A DNA stretch of 5,153 nt from DAOQTX01 sp035340715 (GTDB lineage: Bacteria > Bacteroidota > Bacteroidia > AKYH767-A > OLB10), in contig DAOQTX010000080.1 of assembly GCA_035340715.1 (NCBI GenBank), positions 1 through 5,153 of the forward strand, in the 5' to 3' direction. A model generated the notes under the pieces. The model was not told the origin of the DNA, did no database searches, and saw only the letters and a program-made list of their open reading frames with translations. Shown here in pieces: positions 1-5,153 of this stretch. Position 1 is the stretch's first letter. Each line of letters starts with the position of its first letter. A program made the translations under genes and the position numbers.

Positions 1-483
1 ATGTACATGGGCGATACCGGAAGCCAGTTTCTTGGTGTGTTTCTCGCCTATATTGGTATTGTTTATTTCTGGAACGATGAATACAGCAATGCACCCATCA
101 GTCACGGCAAACAGGTAATCATTACCCTCTTGGCTTTTTTACTCCCCGTAATCGACACCACCACCGTAGTCATCAATCGTTTGTCGAAAGGGCAATCGCC
201 CTTTGTAGGAGGTAAAGATCATACCACGCACAGCCTGGCATATCTTGGTTTAAGCGATCGTGCCGTTGCTTTCGTGTTTATGATCATTTCATTTGTTTCG
301 GTTGCTCTGTTACTCGTCATAAAATATCAATACACGGAATGGACCTGGTCGCATACCCTTTGGTTTTCCTCCTACATATTGGCCATGTTTTTATTCTTCT
401 TTATTACGTCCCGATTGAACAAATCGAAAAAAGAAAAATCGCCCCAAAGCGCTTCCCCAAAGCTTGAGCCTACACACTCATGA
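1..483 (+). CDS. WecA/MraY-family undecaprenyl-phosphate sugar-1-phosphate transferase, C-terminal part
   Basis: These are the last 160 residues of a polytopic inner-membrane enzyme that moves a sugar-1-phosphate (typically GlcNAc-1-P) from a UDP-sugar to undecaprenyl phosphate, the first lipid-linked step in O-antigen, capsule or teichoic-type glycan synthesis. The sequence shows the family motif MGDTGS at residues 3-8, with the conserved acidic residue D5. It also has a cytoplasmic loop, RLSKGQSPFVGGKDHTTHSL (60-79), whose H74xxH77 corresponds to the family's histidine motif. Hydrophobic stretches near 8-24, 38-59, 87-107 and 117-136 fit the last membrane helices, and the tail (140-160) is Lys/Ser/Pro-rich and cytoplasmic. 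The ATG at position 1 is almost certainly an internal methionine, because the MGDxGS motif lies deep inside full-length members (usually about 320-380 residues); the gene starts upstream of the window. The stop overlaps the next start by 4 bases. WecA-like is favoured over MraY because of the GGKDHTTH loop; the exact sugar substrate cannot be told. Confidence 0.9.
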   Translation: MYMGDTGSQFLGVFLAYIGIVYFWNDEYSNAPISHGKQVIITLLAFLLPVIDTTTVVINRLSKGQSPFVGGKDHTTHSLAYLGLSDRAVAFVFMIISFVSVALLLVIKYQYTEWTWSHTLWFSSYILAMFLFFFITSRLNKSKKEKSPQSASPKLEPTHS

Positions 484-1403
484 GACGCTTATTGATTCTT
501 ACCGGAATAGTCATCACCCTTTCGCTCACTACTCGAATCATTTACCACCATTTTGAAGGGCAATATCAAATGGAAGTGGACAGCACATTCGATTATTCGC
601 AACTTACTTTCTCCAGCGATTTGAATTTTTGTGGAGAAGTAGTCCCCTTAAAAAATGAAAAAGTGTATGATCAATTTTACAGCATTTTAAAAAAAATTGT
701 CCGCGAAAACAGACGAAGCATACAATTGCACAAGCGAAGTTATTTATGGTTCACTGTGATTGATCCCATTCTTGAACGACACGAAATTCCGGAAGACTTA
801 AAGTATTTGGCCATAGTAGAAAGCAAGTTTCTGGAAGGTTCATCTCACAAAGGCGCCTCAGGCTTTTGGCAATTCATGCCGGCTACTGCAGAGCACCTGG
901 GACTTACTGTAAATGAAAATATTGATGAGCGATTGAATGTAGAAAAATCGACCATTGCCGCCTGTCGATATTTGAAATTTCTGAAAAAGAGAACCGGCTC
1001 ATGGACATTGGCGGCTGCAGCATTCAATATTGGACCCGAAAGGTTGATGCGAAAACTGAATGAGCAAAACATGGAATCGTATTACGGATTGAAACTGAAT
1101 AGAGAAACGGCTACGTATTTATTTAAAGTAATGGCCTATAAAGAAATGCTGGAACACCCCGATAAGTATGGATTCAGAATAAAGCCGGGAAAAGTAAATT
1201 ACATTCCCTGGAAAACAGGAAAATGGAATTGCCCGGTAAGTTTACAAGACATTGCTCAGGAAGTGAATGTAGGTACACAGGAAATAAAAGAATACAATCC
1301 CTGGATCATCAATGAAGATCAATTTTGTGTTGAAGATTATGTGGTGCTCAAACTTCCCAAATCGCCTAAAAAGCAATTGCAATTGCAGGAAAAATCTCTC
1401 TGA
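480..1403 (+). CDS. Membrane-anchored lytic transglycosylase (MltD/Slt-like)
   Basis: This 307-residue protein is predicted to cleave the MurNAc-GlcNAc bond of peptidoglycan, forming 1,6-anhydro-MurNAc ends, on the periplasmic side. Residues 4-21 form one hydrophobic segment after MRR, a signal peptide or N-terminal anchor. There is no lipobox, unlike the lipoprotein MltD of E. coli. The SLT domain spans about 85-225: catalytic E114 in AIVES (111-115), GASGFWQFMPATA (125-137) and the AYNxGP-type motif AAAFNIGP (179-186). Residues 250-293 (from CPVSLQDIAQEV through EYNPWI to VVLKLP) resemble the linker that follows the SLT domain in MltD-like proteins and look LysM-like; no clear extra LysM repeats follow, so the protein is shorter than E. 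coli MltD. The ATG overlaps the previous stop as ATGA (480-483), which suggests translational coupling. Pairing with a lipid-carrier glycosyltransferase fits cell-envelope work, but a direct functional link is inference. Family assignment is secure; the MltD subgroup is likely. Confidence 0.92.
   Translation: MRRLLILTGIVITLSLTTRIIYHHFEGQYQMEVDSTFDYSQLTFSSDLNFCGEVVPLKNEKVYDQFYSILKKIVRENRRSIQLHKRSYLWFTVIDPILERHEIPEDLKYLAIVESKFLEGSSHKGASGFWQFMPATAEHLGLTVNENIDERLNVEKSTIAACRYLKFLKKRTGSWTLAAAAFNIGPERLMRKLNEQNMESYYGLKLNRETATYLFKVMAYKEMLEHPDKYGFRIKPGKVNYIPWKTGKWNCPVSLQDIAQEVNVGTQEIKEYNPWIINEDQFCVEDYVVLKLPKSPKKQLQLQEKSL
1373..1386. repeat. 14-bp perfect palindrome at the 3' end of the transglycosylase gene
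   Basis: GCAATTGCAATTGC reads identically on both strands and is built from two overlapping GCAATTGC units. It lies inside the coding region (encoding a QLQLQ-like stretch), about 48 bases upstream of the tRNA -7 box. It could be a binding site for a dimeric regulator, or a chance product of alternating Gln/Leu codons. The symmetry is certain; any function is speculative. Confidence 0.35.
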
Positions 1404-1410
1404 TCTTTTT

Positions 1411-1441
1411 TTAGCGGAATACACCTTTATTTTTACTTTTG
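1411..1441 (+). promoter_or_regulatory. Bacteroidota-type promoter for tRNA-Leu
   Basis: TACTTTTG at 1434-1441 matches the Bacteroidota primary-sigma -7 consensus TAnnTTTG at every fixed position. TTAG at 1411-1414 lies 19 bases upstream and is a 3-of-4 match to the -33 TTTG element, at the expected 19-21 base spacing. Transcription would begin around 1447-1449, only 1-3 bases before the mature 5' end of the tRNA at 1450. The strong -7 box, the spacing and the stable RNA gene just downstream together make this the best-supported regulatory site in the window. Confidence 0.75.
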
Positions 1442-1449
1442 CACTCCCT

Positions 1450-1531
1450 GCCCAAGTGGCGAAATTGGTAGACGCACCATCTTGAGGGGGTGGCGCCAAC
1501 AGGCGTGCGAGTTCGAATCTCGCCTTGGGCA
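1450..1531 (+). tRNA. tRNA-Leu (anticodon GAG)
   Basis: A complete class II tRNA folds by eye. The acceptor stem is 1450-1456 (GCCCAAG) with 1524-1530 (CTTGGGC), with discriminator A at 1531. The D arm is within 1459-1475 and carries TTGGTAGA. The anticodon stem is 1477-1481 with 1489-1493 (one T-G pair), and the loop TTGAGGG (1482-1488) places the anticodon GAG at 1484-1486. A long variable arm pairs CGCC (1494-1497) with GGCG (1502-1505), as expected for leucine. The T arm is 1507-1511 with 1519-1523 around the loop TTCGAAT. It reads CUC and CUU leucine codons. The 3' CCA is not encoded: the discriminator is followed by CAT, so the end must be added by tRNA nucleotidyltransferase. The gene stands alone, with no second tRNA nearby. 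Confidence 0.97.
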
Positions 1532-1677
1532 CATTTTCTCAATAAAAATATTTTGCTTTGTCCCTGTGACACCTTGGATCATCAATCCGCAACAACAAAG
1601 GAAAGATGTTTTACATTCAAAGATGAATCCGGTATCATTTAGGCCATAGATTAACAGTTAAAGACGTTCAACATTCA

Positions 1678-3057
1678 GTGGAACCCATTCAATTTGCAAT
1701 AGTAGATGTTGAAACCACCGGTGGCAATGGTTATACCGATAAGATTATTGAAATTGCTATTTTAATTTCTGATGGTCGTTCAATTGTGGACCGATATCAT
1801 ACCCTTATCAATCCGCTGCGACCGGTACCCCCTTTTATTGAAAACCTAACCGGAATAAAGAACAATATGTTGCAAGATGCTCCGGTTTTTGATGAAGTGG
1901 CCTATGATATTCTGCGCGTATTGCAGAATAAAATATTTATTGCGCACAATGTTCATTTTGATTTGACTTTTATCCGCGAAGAGTTCAAACAATTGAAATT
2001 GAAATACAGCCCGCAAAAGCTATGCACGGTACAGATGGGTAGAAAAGCTTTTCCGGGATTTCAATCCTATAGCTTAAATAATTTTACCCGCAACCTGGGC
2101 ATATCACTCAATGGTCATCACAGGGCGGAAGCCGATGCCATAGCTACAGCTGAAATTTTTCATAAAATAAATTCAGCTTTCCCTGAAATAGTTGAACAAC
2201 AATTGAACGAACACGAACCCGTGATCAAGAGACCGGTATTGTTTGATCCCATTGTGTTAGATGAAATGCCCGAAACATCGGGAGTTTATTTTTTTAAGGA
2301 TATAAAAGAAGAGATCATTTATATTGGAAAAAGCATCAACCTTCGCAATCGGGTGCGAAGTTATTTTATAAAGCACAAACTGTTTTCGAAATACGAAAAG
2401 ATTGCCAAAGAAACTGCACATATCGATTATATAGAAACCGGCAATGAGCTGATGGCGCTGTTGATAGAAGATGAGGAAATAAAAAAACATCAACCCCTAT
2501 ACAATCAGGCACAAAAAAAATCGAAGTTTCCTTTTGGTCTTTTTTCTGATTACGATCGCGATGGTTATCTCAATCTTCAGATTAGAAAAACTGCAGCTGA
2601 TGAAATTCCACACACGCAATTTCAGAACCGATCAGAGTACGCCAGTATTTTAGGCAAACAAATAAAACGGCATAGCCTCTGCCCTGCTTTGTGTGGTATT
2701 GAATCGGGCTTGAGGCCTTGCTTCGAATATAAACTGCACTTGTGCAATGGGGCTTGTGTAGCAAATGAAAGCAGCGAACAGTACAACAAACGTGTACAAG
2801 AAGCATTAAAAGAATTCAGCTATGCTATTCCCGATTTTGTGATTGTAGAAAAAGGACGGCATGCACAGGAGAACGCTATAGTGCTGGTACGATCAGGAAA
2901 ATATTGTGGACGAGGATATATCGATCGAAATATTTCAATACAAAATGGAGAAGAATTTTTAGAGCATATCGAATACAAAGAAGAAAGTCTTTACTGCCAA
3001 CGCATTCTCAGGCAATATCTTCGCAAAACAAACAACAAAAAAATAATAACGCTCTAA
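1678..3057 (+). CDS. DEDDh exonuclease fused to UvrC-like GIY-YIG nuclease with cysteine cluster
   Basis: This is a 459-residue cytoplasmic DNA nuclease with two catalytic domains. Residues 6-165 are a DnaQ/Pol III epsilon-type 3'-5' exonuclease: Exo I D10 and E12 (VDVETTGG), Exo II D95 (AHNVHFD), Exo III H148 and D153 (HRAEADA), so the DEDDh set is intact. Residues 198-278 are a GIY-YIG domain closest to UvrC: GVYFF with Y204, YIGK with Y215 and K218, R225 and Y229 in NLRNRVRSYF, metal-ligand E264 and the closing Asn N276 (PLYN). Residues 335-360 copy the UvrC cysteine region: C335, C348 (RPC), C356 and C360, with C-x7-C-x3-C spacing as in E. coli UvrC, where these cysteines were reported to hold a 4Fe-4S cluster; C339 is an extra candidate. 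UvrC's helix-hairpin-helix and RNase H-like half are absent. The start is GTG: an in-frame stop lies at 1624-1626 and no ATG intervenes. No Shine-Dalgarno sequence is evident. A role in DNA repair, like E. coli Cho, is inferred. Confidence 0.9.
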   Translation: MEPIQFAIVDVETTGGNGYTDKIIEIAILISDGRSIVDRYHTLINPLRPVPPFIENLTGIKNNMLQDAPVFDEVAYDILRVLQNKIFIAHNVHFDLTFIREEFKQLKLKYSPQKLCTVQMGRKAFPGFQSYSLNNFTRNLGISLNGHHRAEADAIATAEIFHKINSAFPEIVEQQLNEHEPVIKRPVLFDPIVLDEMPETSGVYFFKDIKEEIIYIGKSINLRNRVRSYFIKHKLFSKYEKIAKETAHIDYIETGNELMALLIEDEEIKKHQPLYNQAQKKSKFPFGLFSDYDRDGYLNLQIRKTAADEIPHTQFQNRSEYASILGKQIKRHSLCPALCGIESGLRPCFEYKLHLCNGACVANESSEQYNKRVQEALKEFSYAIPDFVIVEKGRHAQENAIVLVRSGKYCGRGYIDRNISIQNGEEFLEHIEYKEESLYCQRILRQYLRKTNNKKIITL

Positions 3058-3067
3058 ACCGAATACA

Positions 3068-3973
3068 ATGATTGCGCAAAAGATATGTATGGTACGTCCT
3101 GATCATATTCGTTTTAATACGGAAACAGCCGCATCTAATGTATTTCAAAATCAATCTTTACTTAACAACAACATCTTGCAGCAAAAGGCCTGCGCAGAGT
3201 TTGACAAAATGTTGAGCGACTTGCGTGAAAGAAATATAGAAATACTTACACCCGACTATTCCGATCAAATAACTTCGCCCGATGCGGTTTTTCCGAACAA
3301 TTGGTTTTGCGTGATGCCCAATAAAGAAATGCATTTGTTTCCTATGGAATCGAGCTTGCGAAGAGAAGAACGAAACAAAAAACTGATTGAAGAACTTAAA
3401 CACGCCTGCCAAATTTCTTCTGAGCAGGTACATGATTGGACGGCTTACGAAAAAGAAAACAAATTTTTGGAAGGTACCGGCAGCATGGTCTTCGATCACT
3501 TTAATAAAGTATGCTATGCCGCACTTTCCACCCGCTGTCACCCAGAGGTGTTACAAAGCTTCTGCGATCATATTGCCTATCGCCTCGTATCATTTGAAAG
3601 CCGGGACAAAAAAGGTATTGCCATATATCACAGCAATGTGATGATGAGTATTGCGGAAAAGTATGCGGTAATTTGTCTGGATAGTTTGCTTGAAAAAAAT
3701 AAAAAAAGAGTCGTTACTCAATTAGAAAATAGTAAAGAAACCCTGATTGATTGCACGCTTAATCAGATGCTTGCTTTTTGTTGCAACATTATCCAACTGC
3801 AAACTAAAAATAATGATCCGCTTTTGGTGATGTCAAGCAAAGCCCACAAACATTTTAACCCAAACCAAATCAAAAACATTGAACGCTATACTGATATTTA
3901 CACTGCATCAATTGACTGTATTGAACATACGGGAGGAGGTAGCGCCCGCTGCATGATTGCGGAATTGTTTTGA
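3068..3973 (+). CDS. ctlX: CtlX-like citrulline/arginine-type amidinohydrolase
   Basis: This 301-residue cytoplasmic enzyme belongs to the arginine deiminase/amidinotransferase (guanidino-group-modifying) superfamily, closest to CtlX, the proposed citrulline hydrolase that gives ornithine, CO2 and ammonia. Visible signatures are MVRPDHIRFN near the N terminus (8-17), SPDAVFPNNW (70-79) with the substrate-binding acid D72, LEGTGSMVFDH (134-144) with E135, STRCHPEVL (154-162), IYHSNVMMS (186-194) with catalytic-type H188, LAFCCNIIQL (235-244), and HTGGGSARCM (287-296) with nucleophile C295. All the catalytic positions I can place are present, and the length matches the family's usual ~300 residues. 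The start lies 10 bases after the nuclease stop, so the two genes are probably one transcript, although repair and citrulline metabolism have no obvious connection. There is no strong Shine-Dalgarno. Related activities (arginine deiminase, dimethylarginine hydrolase) cannot be excluded by sequence reading; the family is secure, the substrate is inferred. Confidence 0.87.
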   Translation: MIAQKICMVRPDHIRFNTETAASNVFQNQSLLNNNILQQKACAEFDKMLSDLRERNIEILTPDYSDQITSPDAVFPNNWFCVMPNKEMHLFPMESSLRREERNKKLIEELKHACQISSEQVHDWTAYEKENKFLEGTGSMVFDHFNKVCYAALSTRCHPEVLQSFCDHIAYRLVSFESRDKKGIAIYHSNVMMSIAEKYAVICLDSLLEKNKKRVVTQLENSKETLIDCTLNQMLAFCCNIIQLQTKNNDPLLVMSSKAHKHFNPNQIKNIERYTDIYTASIDCIEHTGGGSARCMIAELF

Positions 3974-4050
3974 GTATTTTGAGCAATGGCATGTATCATG
4001 CAGTCATAACAAGTGATGGGTTTACTAAAGCAGAAAAGCTGGTGCTGCTG

Positions 4051-4067
4051 AGGCCTTGAGGCTTTTT
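4051..4067 (+). terminator. Weak possible intrinsic terminator after the ctlX-like gene
   Basis: AGGCC (4051-4055) can pair with GGCTT (4060-4064) around a TTGA loop, with one G-T pair, and the 3' arm runs into a short T stretch (4063-4067). The stem is only 5 bp and the T-run is 5 bases, so it is marginal. Its place, about 80 bases after the stop at 3973 and before the next promoter candidate, is where a terminator would be expected. Confidence 0.3.
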
Positions 4068-4077
4068 GTTAAGTAAA

Positions 4078-4109
4078 TTTCTTTCTCAGCCTACTCTTCA
4101 CTACCTTAG
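4078..4109 (+). promoter_or_regulatory. Probable Bacteroidota-type promoter for the secreted protein gene
   Basis: TACCTTAG at 4102-4109 differs by one base from TACCTTTG, a common form of the Bacteroidota -7 box (TAnnTTTG). TTTC at 4078-4081, 20 bases upstream, is a 3-of-4 match to the -33 TTTG. The predicted start of transcription, about 4114-4117, leaves a very short leader before the ATG at 4126. The position and spacing are good; the mismatched -7 box keeps confidence moderate. Confidence 0.5.
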
Positions 4110-4125
4110 TGCATGACAAAGAGCT

Positions 4126-5153
4126 ATGAAAACTTGTTGCACCACCATTTTTTTTCTCTGCATTTCTCTTTCAGCATTTGCACAGGGAAGAAATCATAAT
4201 TTCCTTATCGGATATACATCAGGCATTGACACCAATGTTGTATCTAAAAGAGGATGGCTTCAATTTGATACTAATACCGTTACAGTGACACCTGATAATT
4301 TTAAAATGCCATTCCGGGCTGCACAAGGTAATATCAGCGATGAGCAGGGCAATCTGCTTATGGTAAGCAACGGCTGCTGGATTGCCGATGCCACGCTCGA
4401 CACCATGCAAAACGGAGGGGGATTGAACCCTAATTCTTATACTTCTTCCTGGTGCAACAGCACTACCGGGCTTCCATATCATCATTCCGATATTTTTCTG
4501 CCTTTTCCGGGCGACAGCACCAAATATATTCTATTCCATCAAACGGGAACAAGCAGCTCAAACTTTAAATCAAGTCATGTTTATTATTCTGTCATTGATA
4601 TAAATTTAAATGCAGGAAAGGGAGGCGTTATACCCGGTCAGAAAAACGTCAGCGCTTTGCAGGCAGGAATAAATCCGGGCATGGCTGCCTGCCGCCATGC
4701 CAATGGCAGGGACTGGTGGATAATCGCCTTTAAAGACAGCAGCGATATTGTATATAAATTTTTGCTTTCTCCTTCCGGAGTTAGCGCACCTGTTCAGCAA
4801 TCATTGGGTGTTACTCCCTATCCTGTTTACCTGCTTGGTCAGATGAATTTTTCTCCCGATGGAAAAAAAATGGCATATTCCTATTACGATGGCGTTGCAG
4901 GTGCATTAAACTATTCCATTCGCTTGTTTAATTTTGACCGGTGCAGCGGCATGTTTTCAAATGCCACAATCCTGAGTTTTACTGAAACCCAGCCGGGACT
5001 TGGATTGTCATTTTCTGCCAATTCAAAAAACCTGTATGTTAGTACGGTTAGAAAAATTATCCAGTTTAATGTTGATACCAACAATGTTCAGGCAAGTTTG
5101 GATACAGTGGCAGTTTATGACGGGTATTGTTTTCCGTTCAACTTTTTATGCAC
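4126..5153 (+). CDS. Secreted beta-propeller-like protein of the Bacteroidota T9SS-associated type, 5' part
   Basis: The frame is open from ATG 4126 to the window end (342 codons plus 2 bases), so the C terminus is missing. Residues 1-19 are a signal peptide (hydrophobic core IFFLCISLSAFA, probable cleavage before Q20), so the product is exported; the cysteines there do not form a lipobox. The mature part shows motifs recurrent in large Bacteroidota surface proteins with WD40/PD40-like repeats: YYSVIDINLN (153-162), HANGRDWWIIAFKDSS (191-206), FLLSPSG (212-218), NFSPDGKKMAYS (241-252), LFNFDRCSGMFSN (267-279), LSFSANSKNLYVST (294-307) and IIQFNVDT (311-318). The SPDG and SANS strands spaced with YS/YVS fit propeller blades. 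Full members usually end in a type IX sorting domain or a gliding-motility-type C-terminal domain; that would lie beyond the window and is a prediction only. The start is supported by an in-frame stop at 4114-4116 and the signal peptide directly after ATG; AAAGAG lies just upstream. Ligand and function are unknown. Confidence 0.82.
   Translation, partial: MKTCCTTIFFLCISLSAFAQGRNHNFLIGYTSGIDTNVVSKRGWLQFDTNTVTVTPDNFKMPFRAAQGNISDEQGNLLMVSNGCWIADATLDTMQNGGGLNPNSYTSSWCNSTTGLPYHHSDIFLPFPGDSTKYILFHQTGTSSSNFKSSHVYYSVIDINLNAGKGGVIPGQKNVSALQAGINPGMAACRHANGRDWWIIAFKDSSDIVYKFLLSPSGVSAPVQQSLGVTPYPVYLLGQMNFSPDGKKMAYSYYDGVAGALNYSIRLFNFDRCSGMFSNATILSFTETQPGLGLSFSANSKNLYVSTVRKIIQFNVDTNNVQASLDTVAVYDGYCFPFNFLC

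Noticed and set aside
1390..1412. Possible terminator overlapping the transglycosylase stop (AAAAATC pairing with GAT-C-TTTTT)
   Set aside because: The stem is almost all A-T with a bulged C. The T-run more likely belongs to the AT-rich region upstream of the tRNA promoter.
1242..1532. Minus-strand open frame of 96 codons across the tRNA gene
   Set aside because: Its first ~28 residues are the translation of the antisense of tRNA-Leu, a well-known kind of spurious protein call, and the rest is antisense to the transglycosylase gene.
1545..1554. AAAATATTTT palindrome after the tRNA, considered as its terminator
   Set aside because: It is pure A/T, too weak and symmetric to act as a terminator stem, and has no following T-run. 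No convincing tRNA terminator was found.
1553..1560. TTGCTTTG as a -7 box for the fusion nuclease gene
   Set aside because: It has one mismatch at the important A position and no -33 element at the right spacing (the nearest TTG is about 25 bases upstream, inside the tRNA), so no promoter is called there.
1450..1677. tRNA-Leu as an integration site for a mobile element
   Set aside because: There is no integrase, no repeat of the tRNA 3' end downstream in the window, and the following genes look like ordinary chromosomal families.
3158..3541. Minus-strand 127-codon open frame
   Set aside because: Antisense shadow of the ctlX-like coding region, with no recognisable motifs.
3387..3641. Plus-strand 84-codon open frame inside the ctlX-like gene
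   Set aside because: It lies wholly in another frame of a gene with clear family motifs and resembles no family I recognise.
4219..4800. Two minus-strand open frames (4219-4485, 4606-4800)
   Set aside because: Both lie antisense to the secreted-protein gene, whose + frame is open throughout with a signal peptide and family motifs.

Overview
The window looks like a piece of chromosome from a member of the Bacteroidota. The evidence is: near-consensus Bacteroidota-type promoters (a perfect TAnnTTTG -7 box before a tRNA gene, a one-mismatch copy before the last gene); few recognisable Shine-Dalgarno sequences; moderately AT-rich coding sequence; and gene families common in that phylum, namely a DnaQ/UvrC-like fusion nuclease, a CtlX-type amidinohydrolase and a secreted beta-propeller-like protein of the type found with type IX secretion. 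The genus cannot be read from this sequence alone. All the protein genes, the tRNA gene and the recognisable signals lie on the + strand.

Positions 1-1403 hold two envelope genes that overlap by 4 bases (ATGA). The first is the 3' end of a WecA/MraY-family undecaprenyl-phosphate sugar-1-phosphate transferase. The second is a complete membrane-anchored lytic transglycosylase of the MltD/Slt type. Next comes a stand-alone tRNA-Leu(GAG) gene (1450-1531) with its own promoter ending about 8 bases upstream.

Positions 1678-3973 hold two complete genes separated by 10 bases. The first encodes a DEDDh exonuclease fused to a UvrC-like GIY-YIG endonuclease and a UvrC-like cysteine cluster. The second encodes a CtlX-like citrulline/arginine-type hydrolase. 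They are probably co-transcribed, but no shared pathway is evident. A spacer of about 150 bases follows, with a weak hairpin/T-run and a good promoter candidate. It leads into the 5' part of a gene for a secreted beta-propeller-like protein (from 4126) that runs off the window end.

I see no CRISPR array, insertion sequence, phage gene, attachment site or clear undescribed system. The most unusual item is the exonuclease/UvrC-like fusion, which carries every catalytic residue I could check plus a probable iron-sulfur cysteine set, but none of the second (RNase H-like) nuclease half of UvrC.
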